From Apostichopus japonicus (lineage: Eukaryota > Echinodermata > Holothuroidea > Aspidochirotida > Stichopodidae), in NCBI RefSeq assembly GCF_037975245.1, contig NC_092562.1, positions 3,962,001-4,022,000 on the forward strand: a stretch of DNA of 60,000 bases. Direction: 5' to 3'. Position numbers and translations under genes: made by a program. Of the stretch, positions 47,901 through 59,457 are shown piece by piece (position 1 is the stretch's first letter; every line of letters begins with the position of its first letter). Under the pieces are notes generated by a model, which saw only the letters and a list, made by a program, of their open reading frames with translations, was not told the origin of the DNA and did no database searches.

Positions 47901-50900
47901 ACATGCTCTAATAATGCATTTGATTGTTCCATGTTGCAGCTGATCCCCTGTTTGTTGGTGTGTCCATGTATTCATCTTTTGCTAAATGATGTTGTATTGA
48001 ACATGCTCTAATAATGCATTTGATTGTTCCATGTTGCAGCTGCTCCCCTGTTTGTTGGTGTGTCCATGTATTCATCTTCTGCTAAAGCATGTTGTATTGA
48101 ACATGCTCTAATAATGTATTTGATTGTTCCATGTTGCAGCTGCTCCCATGTTTGTTGGTGTGTCCATGTATTCATCTTCTGCCAAAGCATGTTGTATTGA
48201 ACATGCTCTAATAATGTATTTGATTGTTCCATGTTGCAGCTGCTCCCCTGTTTGTTGGTGTGTCCATGTATTCAACTTCTGCTAAAGCATGTTGTATTGA
48301 ACATGCTCTAATAATGTATTTGATTGCTCCATGTTGCAGCTGCTCCCCTGTTTGTTGGTGTGTCCATGTATTCATCTTCTGCTAAAGCATGTTGTATTGA
48401 ACATGCTCTAATAATGTATTTGATTGTTCCATGTTGCAGCTGCTCCCCTGTTTCTTTGCTATGTCCATGTATTCATCTTCTGCTAAAGCATGTTGTTTTG
48501 AACATGCTCTAATAATGCATTTGATTGTTCCATGTTGCAGCTGCTCTCCTGTTTGTTGGTGTGTCCATGTATTCATCTTCTGCTAAAGCATGTTGTATTG
48601 AACATGCTCTAATAATGCATTTGATTGTTCCATGTTGCAGCTGCTCCCGTTTCTTTGCTGTGTCCATGTATTCATCTTCTGCTAAAGCATGTTGTATTGA
48701 ACATGCTCTAATAATGTATTTGATTGCTCCATGTTGCAGCTGCTCCCCTGTTTGTTGGTGTGTCCATGTATTCATCTTCTGCTAAAGCATGTTGTATTGA
48801 ACATGCTCTAATAATGTATTTGATTGTTCCATGTTGCAGCTGCTCCCCTGTTTCTTTGCTATGTCCATGTATTCATCTTCTGCTAAAGCATGTTGTATTG
48901 AACATGCTCTAATAATGCATTTGATTGTTCCATGTTGCAGCTGCTCCCCTGTTTCTTTGCTGTGTCCATGTATTCATCTTCTGCTAAAGCATGTTGTATT
49001 GAACATGCTCTAATAATGTATTTGATTGTTCCATGTTGCAGCTGCTCCCATGTTTGTTGGTGTGTCCATGTATTCATCTTCTGCTAAAGAATGTTGTATT
49101 GAACATGCTCTAATAATGCATTTGATTGTTCCATGTTGCAGCTGCTCCCCTGTTTGTTGGTGTGTCCATGTATTCATCTTCTGCTAAAAGATGTTGTATT
49201 GAACATGCTCTAATAATGCATTTGATTGTTCCATGTTGCAGCTGCTCCCCTGTTTGTTGGTGTGTCCATGTATTCATCTTCTGCTAAAGAATGTTGTATT
49301 GAACATGCTCTAATAATGCATTTGATTGTTCCATGTTGCAGCTGCTCCCCTGTTTGTTGGTGTGTCCATGTATTCATCTTCTGCTAAAACATGTTGTATT
49401 GAACATGCTCTAATAATGTATTTGATTGTTCCATATTTCAGCTGCTCCCCTGTTTGTTGGTGTGTCCATGTATTCATCTTCTGCTAAAGCATGTTGTATT
49501 GAACATGCTCTAATAATGTATTTGATTGTTCCATGTTGCAGCTGCTCCCCTGTTTCTTTGTTGGTGTGTCCATGTATTCATCTTCTGCTAAAGCATGTTG
49601 TATTGAACATGCTCTAATAATGTATTTGATGGTTCCATGTTGCAGCTGCTCCCCTGTTTGTTAGTGTGTCCATGTATTCATCTTCTGCTAAAGCATGTTG
49701 TATTAAACATGCTCTAATAATGTATTTGATTGTTCCATGTTGCAGCTGCTCCCTTGTTTCTTGGTGTGTCCATGTATTCATCTTCTGCTAAAGCATGTTG
49801 TATTAAACATGCTCTAATAATGTATTTGATTGTTCCATGTTGCAGCTGCTCCCTTGTTTGTTGGTGTGTCCATGTATTCATCTTCTGCTAAAGCATGTTG
49901 TATTGAACATGCTCTAATAATGTATTTGATGGCTCCATGTTGCAGCTGCTCCCCTGTTTGTTGGTGTGTCCATGTATTCATCTTCTGCTAAAGTATGATG
50001 TATTGCTCTAATAATGCATTTGATTGTTCCATTTGCAATTATTGTTCTCTTCTAAATATTCACTAGATTCACATAGTATCATAAAATGATATTGTATCAT
50101 AAATAGTATTGTATAAAAACATCCACTATAATATTGTTGCACATACTGTTGTGTCATCCGTTTCACAAGGTATTATCAAATAATATTGTATCATAATAAT
50201 ATATTGTAAAGTAAAACATCCACAACAATATCGTTGCATATAAGTATTACATGGTGCAATGATATATTATAATAACAATTATATTGTTAAGTTTTTAAAC
50301 TATTACAGTATGTATAGAGGATTGAATGTAGCTACTGTAGCATGTGAATCGGCTCTAACTCGAGATATTAACTTTGCTGTGGCCATGCATGCATGCACTT
50401 ACTCTATGCTAATTGAATAGTGCGCTAGTAATGACGACTGACATTGTATTACTGCATATGTACAGAAATATATGACAATTCGTGCACAGCTTTAATAGTA
50501 TGACTTCAGTTTCCCTGCTGACTTTCCAAACATGCACAAAACTACTACCAGCAACATGTATGAATTGTGTACACACTTTTTTGAGTTTTGATTGAAATAT
50601 ATGACGCAGTAGAGAATGTCTGCCCACATAAAGTAACTATCTCTACTCATACAATTATATGTTATACATATATTAATATGTATCAAATTCAATGGGACAT
50701 GGTGAAAATAAAATTTACCCTAATTATTCCCATGTCATACAGTGAAACAACACTCATGAATATGAATATTTTTGGTAAAATGCTGTTTTCTCAAAAATAT
50801 TCCAAAATGAAATGTCTCTATACAGTTCAGACCCATCATTTTTATGGCTGTCTGTTTGCACACAATGTCACTCTTACCTATTACACCACAGTAAGCCATT

Positions 50901-53900
50901 ACGATATTAGATGTACGCAGGTTTATTTCTTGGCTCAGTGCCAGCAAAACAGCACCACGACTGCAGAAGAAAGGATATCTTGTGACGCTTTTGAAATTAA
51001 ACTAAAAATATCAGTCTAGAGAAACGTATCCTCCCAAAGCTTGGTGTTTCTCCCACTCCTCACACTTTATAATTGTTTACTGGGTGATATTTGTACTATA
51101 CATGCATACATTGAATTAATTATGATAGTACTGCATGGGAAGAAAAGTTGACTTTTTGGTGTTTTTGCCATTTCTTGAAAAGGTTTTCTATAAATGACAA
51201 ACAAATTGGCAGCAGTTTTTGTCAATTTTGAACTTTCCATCATATTGGAAAATCTCATGTATAGGTTATACATCACATCAAGCCACACTCAAAGATCAAG
51301 TCGCGGTTCAATTTAGCTCAATTAAAGTCACGGTTCAATTGAGCTGCTCTTAAAAGACAAAGTGCCAGGATATATTTGTGTTGTATGTGAGTGCCTGGAT
51401 GTGTAATTGTACTGTGTTTCTTTCCTTAAGACTTGCATTTTCAACGAATGTAAAAAGAGTGTAGAGAAAGGGCAAATCATGCTACAAGGTCACATGATCC
51501 TGGCTCAATGCCAGTGGATTTCATCCATTTGCCTGTAGAAAACCACAAGGCACAGTTATAACTCTGCATTATCCTGTCAGTGCAAAAATTAATGTACATA
51601 GCTTGGTATAAATCCAAAGGAAAATGCACAGTGGGAATTAAGAAAAGCATGTGACTCAAAATTATCATAGTCTAATCTCTGATTTCAAGATCATTTTGCC
51701 CTCAAATGTGGATCTAACATTTTCTATTCATCTTGACAAAGGCTAATCAATATCTTTGAATGATTTTAATTTACAAGAACAAAAATTCCACAAGTAAACT
51801 ATACAGAACATGTTCAATAGCTTCTATTTAATATTTCAGGGCCTGCAACAGCTTGCAGTCAATAATGATTGCACACTTCAGCTGCAAACAGACTGTAAGC
51901 AAGTGACATGTGGCCACAACTATGAGAAACCCGTACCGCATATGTACGTACTGAACACACATGTGCAATGACTCGTCGATCCAACACCACATATTGAACA
52001 CTCTAAAGAGGTGAATTTAATCGGCGAGCACATCTATCACCGTAGCAATAACAGCTTTTTTAAACGGGGTTCTGTCGCCTCTGATTCTGTCTACCCCGAC
52101 TGTCAAGACACGGTCGGATCTCTATTTTTAGCTTTCTCTGACATTAAAGTAAATGTCAGTTCTAGCCGGGAGCAAATGTGAAGCTTACATCGGCTCGAGA
52201 AAAAAAAATGACAGAAATTGTGTGATGAATGTTTGTCCTCTTGAGTACTGTAGCATATACACCACTAGGTTTATTGTAGGTAAATTATTCTACTACAGCA
52301 GCGATTACTGAAAGTCTGTTGCCAAGTTTGCCTACGCAGATTTTGCAAATTTTGGCCGCCTACAGATTTTTACCAACCAGCAATTTTACCAAACAGCTAC
52401 CAGGTCTACAAAATTCCCTGGAGGTTCATTTCCTGACTCAGTAGATGTAGATGCTGCAAATTAATGTATGGATTTGGCGATAGGTTAAGTAAATTGATAG
52501 GATAGCAGCTGCTGATTATAACTTTGAAGAAACCTTTCAGTCCGATTTTTTATAAATAAATATTAATTAGCTGTGAAATATTATAAATCCAATTTTGGGT
52601 CATCTACAGTACACACTTTGAAAATTGGTATTAAGTAATCATACATACAACGTTTTTTTCGAAAGATAATTTTTTTTCTTGCGGTTCTTTATTATGTAAA
52701 ATACTATAGCCAAGGTGATAAGACAGAACCCCACAAATTCGAGTACGATAGAAGCAACCAAAAAATACCACAATGTACACAAAAGACTGAAATTCAAAGA
52801 AATAACACGCAGTCACCCCATTCAATTATCTTTGTCCTGTTTTTTTTTATTTCGTTTTCTTTAGGCAATTTTTTTTTTTTTTTTTAACTTTTTCAGTGTA
52901 GATCGACTATTCCGGATCCTAAACTTCTATAAAAGCTACTGATTTGACACAGAAATTTTTTTTTATTTATTATTTCACAGTACTGTACACCAACCACAAA
53001 GACAAATCGGCACAAAGAGCGAGAAATGCTTACTGCACAGTGCCACGCCAGCATTAGAATCAAGCTAGTTACAACAAAAAACAAGACTGAGTTAACAATA
53101 TCAAAGCATTATATCCATTGAGCCAAAACAAGATATACATTGACACTCCCAGCTGACCTATACCTTCATAGCTTTAAATACTATATGAACTATTAGGGAT
53201 CAAATTAAATATCTAATGGGCAGCAAACTGCTTCAAAACTCCTCCAAAACAGTGGATGGGAAAAAACTCTGATCCTAGGAAAACTGTAAGTGGACAAAAT
53301 CCGATGGAAAAGGTGAAGAAGGTGGTTGTAGCCGAAGACCGGGGGTATACGTTTACAGTCATCGTTACGCCAGTACTAACATACTGTATGGTCCCTGTGA
53401 ATGATCTTGTCAGTTTAATATATGCTGTGTTTTATGTCCTGCATGGGATAACCATTAGAGAGGACATACCTGGATAAGGATGCAATTTCCAGCTCATAAT
53501 TCTGTTCATTGGGAGCAGACCAATTTCATTCTCAAACACACTTATACTTTATATTATCAGTTTGAAGCTCCCTTCGAATTTTAGCAATTTGTTAAATGAT
53601 GCAAGACGTTTCCAAATCTAGTTTGCCTGGCGGTTCCATCTCTCATTTTTGTTTTTAATTTAAATTAGACAATTACGTCTCTCTGGGAGGTACATAAATT
53701 AATCTCTGAAGGAGACCGAAGCACTAGAGGAGATATTTCACCAATGTCAATGAATCTTTCAAGTATTTTCCATTGTTACTTTGCTTGTTTATTTGAAGGG
53801 GGGAGGGGGATGCTTTTTGAAGGGGGAGGGTGCTCTTGTCAGTGGGGAAGGCAACAATGATGACTGCTTGGAAATTTCATTTTCCAGGGAATAATTTAGT

Positions 53901-56900
53901 GTTCAGATTTTGTGTAGCAGTGTTGAAGGCTCTGTTGATCCTTGTCTAATATCAAAGACTACACTTCCTATGTAGAAAAGCTGCTATAAATCTTTTGTGT
54001 AAAAGTAAGTTTGCCTGATGTTTCCTAGCAGGATCTAGCAGGATCTTCTTCAGAGGCTAAAACAAGTAACAGTAACATAAGGGACAAAAACATGCACAGA
54101 ATACAGACAGGTTAATGAGCATGGTGAACACAAAGAGATAGATGTAAGGGGATTAGTAGACAAGGGATGGAGAGAAGAAATCAACAGGGGAAGAGAAGAG
54201 GTAGGAGATAAACAGTGGAAAGAGAGGATTAAGGGAAGGGGGTAAGGAATAAACTGGAGAAGGAAAAAGACAGAAAGGTGTGGAGTAAAAAAAGAGAAGA
54301 GGAGTGATAGGGGGGAAGCAAGGGGAGATGGAGGGGGGCAGAAGAAAACCATTGATTTACACCTTACATTTAAGGAGAAGTGGACTGAACTGTTAGGTTT
54401 CTATGCTTAAAACCTCATTAATATGCATTCCATTTAAAAATTCCAAACCTTACAAACTTTATTCTGGTACTATTTTGTAATTTAGCAGATAACCACACTG
54501 GCTTGAGTTAAATAGCTAAAGATATGCATTGTGGCTTCAGTAGTTAAAGGTTAGGAGATCTCTACATAAGGAAATATTAATGAGATACAAGACCTGGCAC
54601 TGGAGGTTTTCCACACGTTTCCCCTATATCAGGAAATAGGTGTTTTTTTTTTGTATGTACACAATAGGATCCTTAACCAAAAGCAATTGGGTTTCCAGTT
54701 TTCACTAGATTTATGGGCTATTTTTATATTCGACAGTCTCAAGTTACAAGATATTACTGACTAGAAACAGGATGTGAAAGTTGACATGGATCACTATTTT
54801 TGCACAAGGCAGGAAACTGAAATAGTCTTTCTATGCAGTATGTTACAGTGACACGTGAGAAACACATTGTAAAGTTACAAGGATGCTGTCCTTTTTGCCA
54901 AAAGCAAATATTTGTTTCCGTTGAGAGATAAGGAAAAAAGGAAATCATCATAAAGTGAATGGTAGCATCAACTGTTGTAATGTTGCTTAGCACTTTCCTA
55001 CGTGCTGACCTAATACAATATATACCTGGCTTCACTGGGAAATTAAACCAGCTCTACAAGCCTAACCACTTATTATACTTTCCTTTAATACTGCAATGTG
55101 CTCTACAGTACCTGTACCAAAACTTGTGATATTTCACTGGTGTTCTGTAAACACCATACAAACACCCACCCACTTCAGTCCACTGAATTTATAGTCAAAG
55201 TATACAGGTAACCGGTGTTCTGTAAGCACTATACAAACACCCACCTACCTCAGTCCACTGAATTTATGGTCTAAGTAAACAGGTAACCGGTGTTCTGTAA
55301 GCACTATACAAACACCCACCCACTTCAGTCCACTGAATGTACAGCCTAAGGATACAGGTTCCCTCAGAATGAATGCAACTTTTAATTTGTTTTTCCTAGC
55401 AGTGGGAATCCCACACACCCCACATAGGTTCAACAATCTGTTTATAGCTCCATGGTTCAACAAACCCATGGCAAGAATACTTGTTGATTCCTCTTTCAAA
55501 AACCATCCTCTCCATACCTAAATCAGTTAGGAGGAGATTTAAATGTAACCCTCATTTCCCCAGCCCCCCCCCACCGTATCCCCATCCCACACCCCTAACT
55601 TTGTAATCTGTGCACGCCTTTGTTACTAATGAAAGTGCTGTCGTATACATCATTGAATGATTGATTGTGTGATCGATTGATGGATTGTTTGGTCGATTGA
55701 CTGATAGTTTGATTGATTAACAAACTGAATTATTGAACCAAGAACAATTCAAAGGACATATTATTCTTGGATTCTCTGATCTGAAGTAGCTATCCTAAAT
55801 GTGCAACATAATCTGACCATGAAATGAATGAAGGGCAACAGCTTTATAGCTGTCCTGGTATATACCTAGAAAGACTAATCTCCCTATTCATCAAAAGTAA
55901 TTAGGTTTGCTGGAGTAAAGTTACACTAAATCATCAACTAAGGAACATCTAAGTTTCATATATCTCAATGACCTCCCTGGTGGAGCCAGGAACTATAAAC
56001 TGACTACAGTGCATTACAATCAATAATCCCATATGGACAAACAAATCAGAATTTCAACTGTAAGTGATGTTAAGCTATGCAGATAGACAGACAGACAGTC
56101 TGTAACAATGATAGGATGTATGGCTGTGATGGTGCACCATGTTAAAATGCTTCCCATTCCAAAGTATTTTACCTCTTCGGAATGGTAGATTCAGAGGAAG
56201 GATGAGGAGGAGGAGGAGAGGAGGAGGAGGAGGAGGAAGTAGGAGGAGGAAGTAGGAGGAGGAAGTAGGAGGAGGAAGTAGGAGGAGGAAGTAGGAGGAG
56301 GAGGAGGAGGAGGAGGAAGTAGGAGGAGGAAGTAGGAGGAGGAAGTAGGAGGAGGAAGTAGGAGGAGGAAGGAGGAGGAAGTAGGAGGAGGAGGAGGAGG
56401 AGGAGGAGGAGGAGGACGAGGAAGTAGGCCGAGTCATGGAAGTGGGCCTTGGACTTTCTTGCACATTTGAGAACAATAACTGTTGACCTTTAGGTTGACC
56501 TTTAAGGGTTCAAATGATGGTTAAGTATGCATATGTACAGGAGATAATTTCTTTCACGGTCCTGAGCAATCCCTTCAAAGGTATGCAAATGAAGTGACCA
56601 AACAGTTGTTTTATCTGGTGAGACTTTTAAACAATGTCAAAAAGCCTTTTTAAATTCAGCCCAGTAATATTCATTTAGCAAATATATTTCAAAAAATAAA
56701 GAAATAAGTAAAATAAAAAAAAATAAAAAAATTATTGCACAGGTTTGCAAGTTGATAATCAATCTATTTATTGCTAATGCTCAAAATTTAATGAAGAGCC
56801 TTCTTTTTTTTTTCTTTTTTTCATAGCCTGCATTCACACATCTGCGCTAAGTTGTAGAATCTATCCTTCATTCATGTGTCACGTCACATTAAACTTTGCA

Positions 56901-59457
56901 CCGTGAACAGGCGATCCTTGGTGACAATCAGACAGAATCGCCCGCTGTGCAATCTCTGATGTAGGTCTGAGCCGGCATACAGTAATTTCGGGATGCACTC
57001 GCTACCCTTCGTGAACATCACGTGAACGAGGTGAACATTATTAATCAAAGCTGCCCAGGAATGTTCACACTATAAGTTTGATCACATACCTCGTGTCATT
57101 GATGACTGCTGTTACCGTCGAAATGATGTCATCTGCTGTCATGGACCAAAAGTCAAGGGACTGACCGATCTTCCTACCGACGATTCTGCTAGCTACGTCT
57201 GGCTGATCCCAGGCAAAGGGTATTGCAATTATGGGTACGCTGTGGTATAAGGCTTCGTAGAGGCCGTTGACTCCACTCTGGTATAATAATAACTTGCAAT
57301 TAGGGTGACCTGTTGACAGAAAGGGAACAACATGATCGATAGCTATTAGTTAGAAAAACTGCACTGGAAATTTTGAAAGTTTACAAAAGTACTATTCTCC
57401 ATGAAAGTAAACCTATGGCTTATATGTACACATTGCATCCATACTTGTAAAGACACATTGGATATAGGACTACAAAACTGCAAAGCTTCTTGCAAAGTGC
57501 AGTGTTTTCCGAAGGACTTCATTGATGAACTTTTGCGCAATATTTTACAAGTTTTCCAAAAGGGCTAGACAAAAGGGAAACTTGGCTTTCCACCTAGGAA
57601 AGCATGTTTCTGTCAATTCAAAACAGAAAGCAGAACTTGTCAGTGTTAGGTGTGAAACGGCTGCAGATCTTGCCTAAGTGTCGCAGCACACATTGGAGGT
57701 GCTAACTCTGGCTAGGTTTATTGTTGGAAGTCTATTGTTGGAAGTCAATATCCTATTTAAAATATGTACTTTCATGTATTTATACTGGATTTTTAATAAA
57801 CTTGAACTTACAAAATATAAGTTGAAGCCTTAATATCAGACCAGAGTTCTAACAACTGTAATCATTAAACACTTTATGACCGAAAGGGATCGGAGCATTC
57901 AATTAATGGTGGGGAGAGGGAGGTGGGGTGGGGAGAGAGAGGGAGGGTAGACGTCAGAAAAATGTTCTCTGATGTGGACAGTACTGTACCTATGGCAGCA
58001 CCACGGTGCGTTTAAAATCATTGCTCCCTTTCTCTTACCTAAGTGTATCAAGTGCATAGCACCCTTGGAGTAATTGTTGAAATTGTGTATCTAGGTATGA
58101 AATAACCCACAAGTTGTTAGTTAAAATAGAGTCTGCCTTTTAAGCCTGAAGTAACAAATAATATATTTATACTTAAGAGGCATATACTGTATATATATAC
58201 AGTTTGCTGGAGGCATCGTCGATCATGAACTTTGCGTATCGTGTACAGGCTACGTTCTTAAATTGTCTAGTGCTGGAAGTCTTACTGCAGAAGTGCACAC
58301 TACGAACAAATTCACGGAGTGATTTGACATAAAGCCAATTATCTCACACGAGGCAATTTTTTGTTTTGCCCTTTAATCAAGAGATGTTTCATGTGAAGCC
58401 CATGCTGCTTTGCCAAAGTAACCCAAATTCAGACACACCATTCATGCAGAATTGCCCCAAACAGTAATTGAGCCATACAGATTGATAACCGAAGCAACGG
58501 CCCTGTTCAAATTTGCCATGGTGGGTAAATCATGCCCTGGAGAAATAAGATGCAGTCTAAATTGAATCCTTCATGTATCTGCAACTAACTTATTGTCTAC
58601 AAACCATTTTAGCTACGTCATTGTTCATTAACTAGCAACGGTTTTGAAAAGAGAAAAAAATTGTTTTTCACAAATGGTACAGTTTCAGCTGTATATTAAA
58701 ATGATAATTGTCATCGGGAAATTTTGTAAATTTTTTCCTCCTACCTAACAGATCGTTCTGTGGAAGCCATTTCATCGGCTTGACGTTGGGAGGTAATTTT
58801 ACATCTACGTCACTGCTCAATTGCCAAAAAACTTTCTGGGGAAGTTTTGAGAACGCCTCCGCCAACATGATGTTCATGTCCTGCTTGAGGTTGACGACGT
58901 AAGTGCCAAGAGAGAAGATAATGAAGCCATCATCGCCAGCACTGTCAGCAAATTCGAGCACTTCCTGTTGAAGAGAGAAAGCGATTTGGCTACTAACAAA
59001 TAATATGACGGATTCCTCACCAAAAGAAATGTTATGAGCCAAAGATTTAAAGCCAAGACTGTCTGAGTGGATATTTATTTCCTTGTCCATGTTGCACATG
59101 TACATTATATATTTGAGCAAGAGTGTGAACAAGTGGGGTTTCAGTGGCCGCCCGAATGGCCACCACAATTTTTCACAAAAACGCTCTCTTGGGGCCCTGA
59201 GAATATTAGCAGACTGTCTGGCTAATCAACTTACCACACTTGGTGGCCGATCTTCTTGTCGAAACAAAAAATGAATTTAATCAAAAATCATGCAGTTTTG
59301 TTATTGTTGTTGCTTGATAAAGTCTTACAGATGATCTGAACATCAAAAGGAATATCAATGATAGATGATAGCATGTCAAATATGTGATCCATGCCCCCTT
59401 TCTCATAGAAAGATCGAGTCCCCCTGGTCTTCAAGGACACAGTCTTCTCAACCACAG
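43134..59457 (-). CDS. UDP-glucuronosyltransferase, C-terminal half plus a partial N-terminal exon
   Basis: UGTs are ER membrane enzymes that transfer a sugar from a UDP-sugar (often glucuronic acid) to small lipophilic acceptors. The clear exons are 58964..58745, 57309..57090 and 43422..43134, joining in phases 1 and 2. They encode the UDP-sugar-binding domain (GFIIFSLGTYVV, KVFWQLSSDVDVKLPPNVK, WLPQNDLLGHP, SGVNGLYEALYHSVPIIAIP, WDQPDVA). These are followed by a lumenal stretch, a C-terminal membrane helix (VTAFSIFMVYVIICIF) and a short basic cytosolic tail (SKAKLKGC). The first two exons are each 220 nt. The second equals the 220-nt exon of vertebrate UGTs, and the first equals their 132 + 88-nt exons fused. 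A putative N-terminal exon is at 59457..59329, but its phase does not join directly to 58964, so at least one piece between them is missing. The canonical signature His (THGG) is replaced by YQSG. It may be a divergent active enzyme or a decaying copy. Confidence 0.82.
44925..45012. repeat. (TA)n microsatellite with ATCCAA interruptions
   Basis: A TA tract with regularly placed TCCAATATATA units (near 44972, 44983 and 45001). Shorter TA tracts are at 3609, 37325, 44452 and 44697. Confidence 0.9.
47285..50030 (+). repeat. Minisatellite, 100-bp unit, about 27 copies, in the last UGT intron
   Basis: The core unit runs TGCTCCCCTGTTTGTTGGTG, TGTCCATGTATTCATCTTCT, GCTAAAGCATGTTGTATTGA, ACATGCTCTAATAATGTATT, TGATTGTTCCATGTTGCAGC. 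Phase is exact at 100 bp over most of the array (for example 47641, 47741, 47841). Variants include TTTCTTTGCT for TTTGTTGGTG, which adds one base, and TTTCAG for TTGCAG. The first and last copies are degenerate. It breaks into overlapping ORFs on both strands; since 100 is not a multiple of 3, none is continuous. Confidence 0.95.
53886..53992 (+). repeat. Dispersed repeat, copy C
   Basis: Contains AGGGAATAATTTAGTGTTCA, TGTGTAGCAGTGTTGAAGGC, CTTGTCTAATATCAAAGACT and TCCTATGTAGAAAAGCTGCT. It is followed at 54027 by CCTAGCAGGATCT twice, then CTTCTTCAGAGGCT. Confidence 0.55.
55139..55365 (+). repeat. 75-bp tandem repeat, three copies
   Basis: GGTGTTCTGTAARCACYATA starts at 55139, 55214 and 55289. 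Each is followed by CAAACACCCACC and CTCAGTCCACTGAAT. It lies in the last UGT intron. Confidence 0.85.
56192..56428 (+). repeat. 13-bp purine repeat (AAGTAGGAGGAGG)n
   Basis: AAGT recurs every 13 bp (56237, 56250, 56263, 56276) within GGA repeats. The minus strand translates as poly-Ser/Leu/Pro, an artefact of the repeat. Confidence 0.9.
57090..57309 (-). CDS. UGT exon: signature motif and D-Q
   Basis: This is a 220-nt exon with TCAACAG acceptor and GTATGT donor. It encodes HPNCKLLLYQSGVNGLYEAL, then YHSVPIIAIPFAWDQPDVAS and the helix TADDIISTVTAVINDT. The Asp-Gln pair that contacts the sugar is present. The expected HGG is QSG here. Confidence 0.9.
57310..58744. other. UGT intron
   Basis: 1.4 kb. 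I see only a G-rich patch at 57910-57950 and a TACTGTATATATATACAGT palindrome at 58185-58203. Confidence 0.5.
58745..58964 (-). CDS. UGT exon: start of UDP-sugar-binding domain
   Basis: The acceptor is a strong pyrimidine tract, TTTCTCTCTTCAACAG. The 220-nt exon begins EVLEFADSAGDDGFIIFSLG and ends WLPQNDLLG, split G/GT at donor GTAGGA. The W.PQ.D motif is intact. The frame stays open upstream to 59168 (see findings). Confidence 0.88.
59329..59457 (-). CDS. Possible UGT N-terminal-domain exon
   Basis: This is an open 129-nt stretch after ATTACGACAG, ending at the good donor ATCT/GTAAGA. It encodes VVEKTVSLKTRGTRSFYEKG then GMDHIFDMLSSIIDIPFDVQ. The style (charged helix, then IF..L then a Cys just past the donor) resembles the region of invertebrate UGT N-terminal domains before 'C..L'. 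The other two frames contain stops. It ends in phase 1, whereas the next sure exon begins in phase 0. Confidence 0.45.

Larger units (their letters stand above)
43423..57089. other. Last UGT intron (13.7 kb)
   Basis: Holds the TA microsatellite, the 2.7-kb minisatellite, dispersed repeat copy C, a purine-rich stretch (54120-54345), the 75-bp triple repeat and the GGA repeat. No exon of another gene was recognised. Confidence 0.5.

Noticed and set aside
47286-49617. Overlapping ORFs of 60-129 codons on both strands (HVQYNML / ACCIEHAL repeats)
   Set aside because: They are translations of the 100-bp minisatellite. The frame shifts each unit, and both strands are equally open.
47285-50030. CRISPR-like array
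   Set aside because: Whole 100-bp units repeat without unique spacers, and the host DNA is eukaryotic.
53256-53477. 73-codon plus-strand ORF
   Set aside because: No recognisable family, no splice signals, and it lies inside the UGT intron on the other strand.
56075-56476. Ser/Leu/Pro-rich 133-codon ORF on the minus strand
   Set aside because: It is the complement of the 13-bp GGA repeat.
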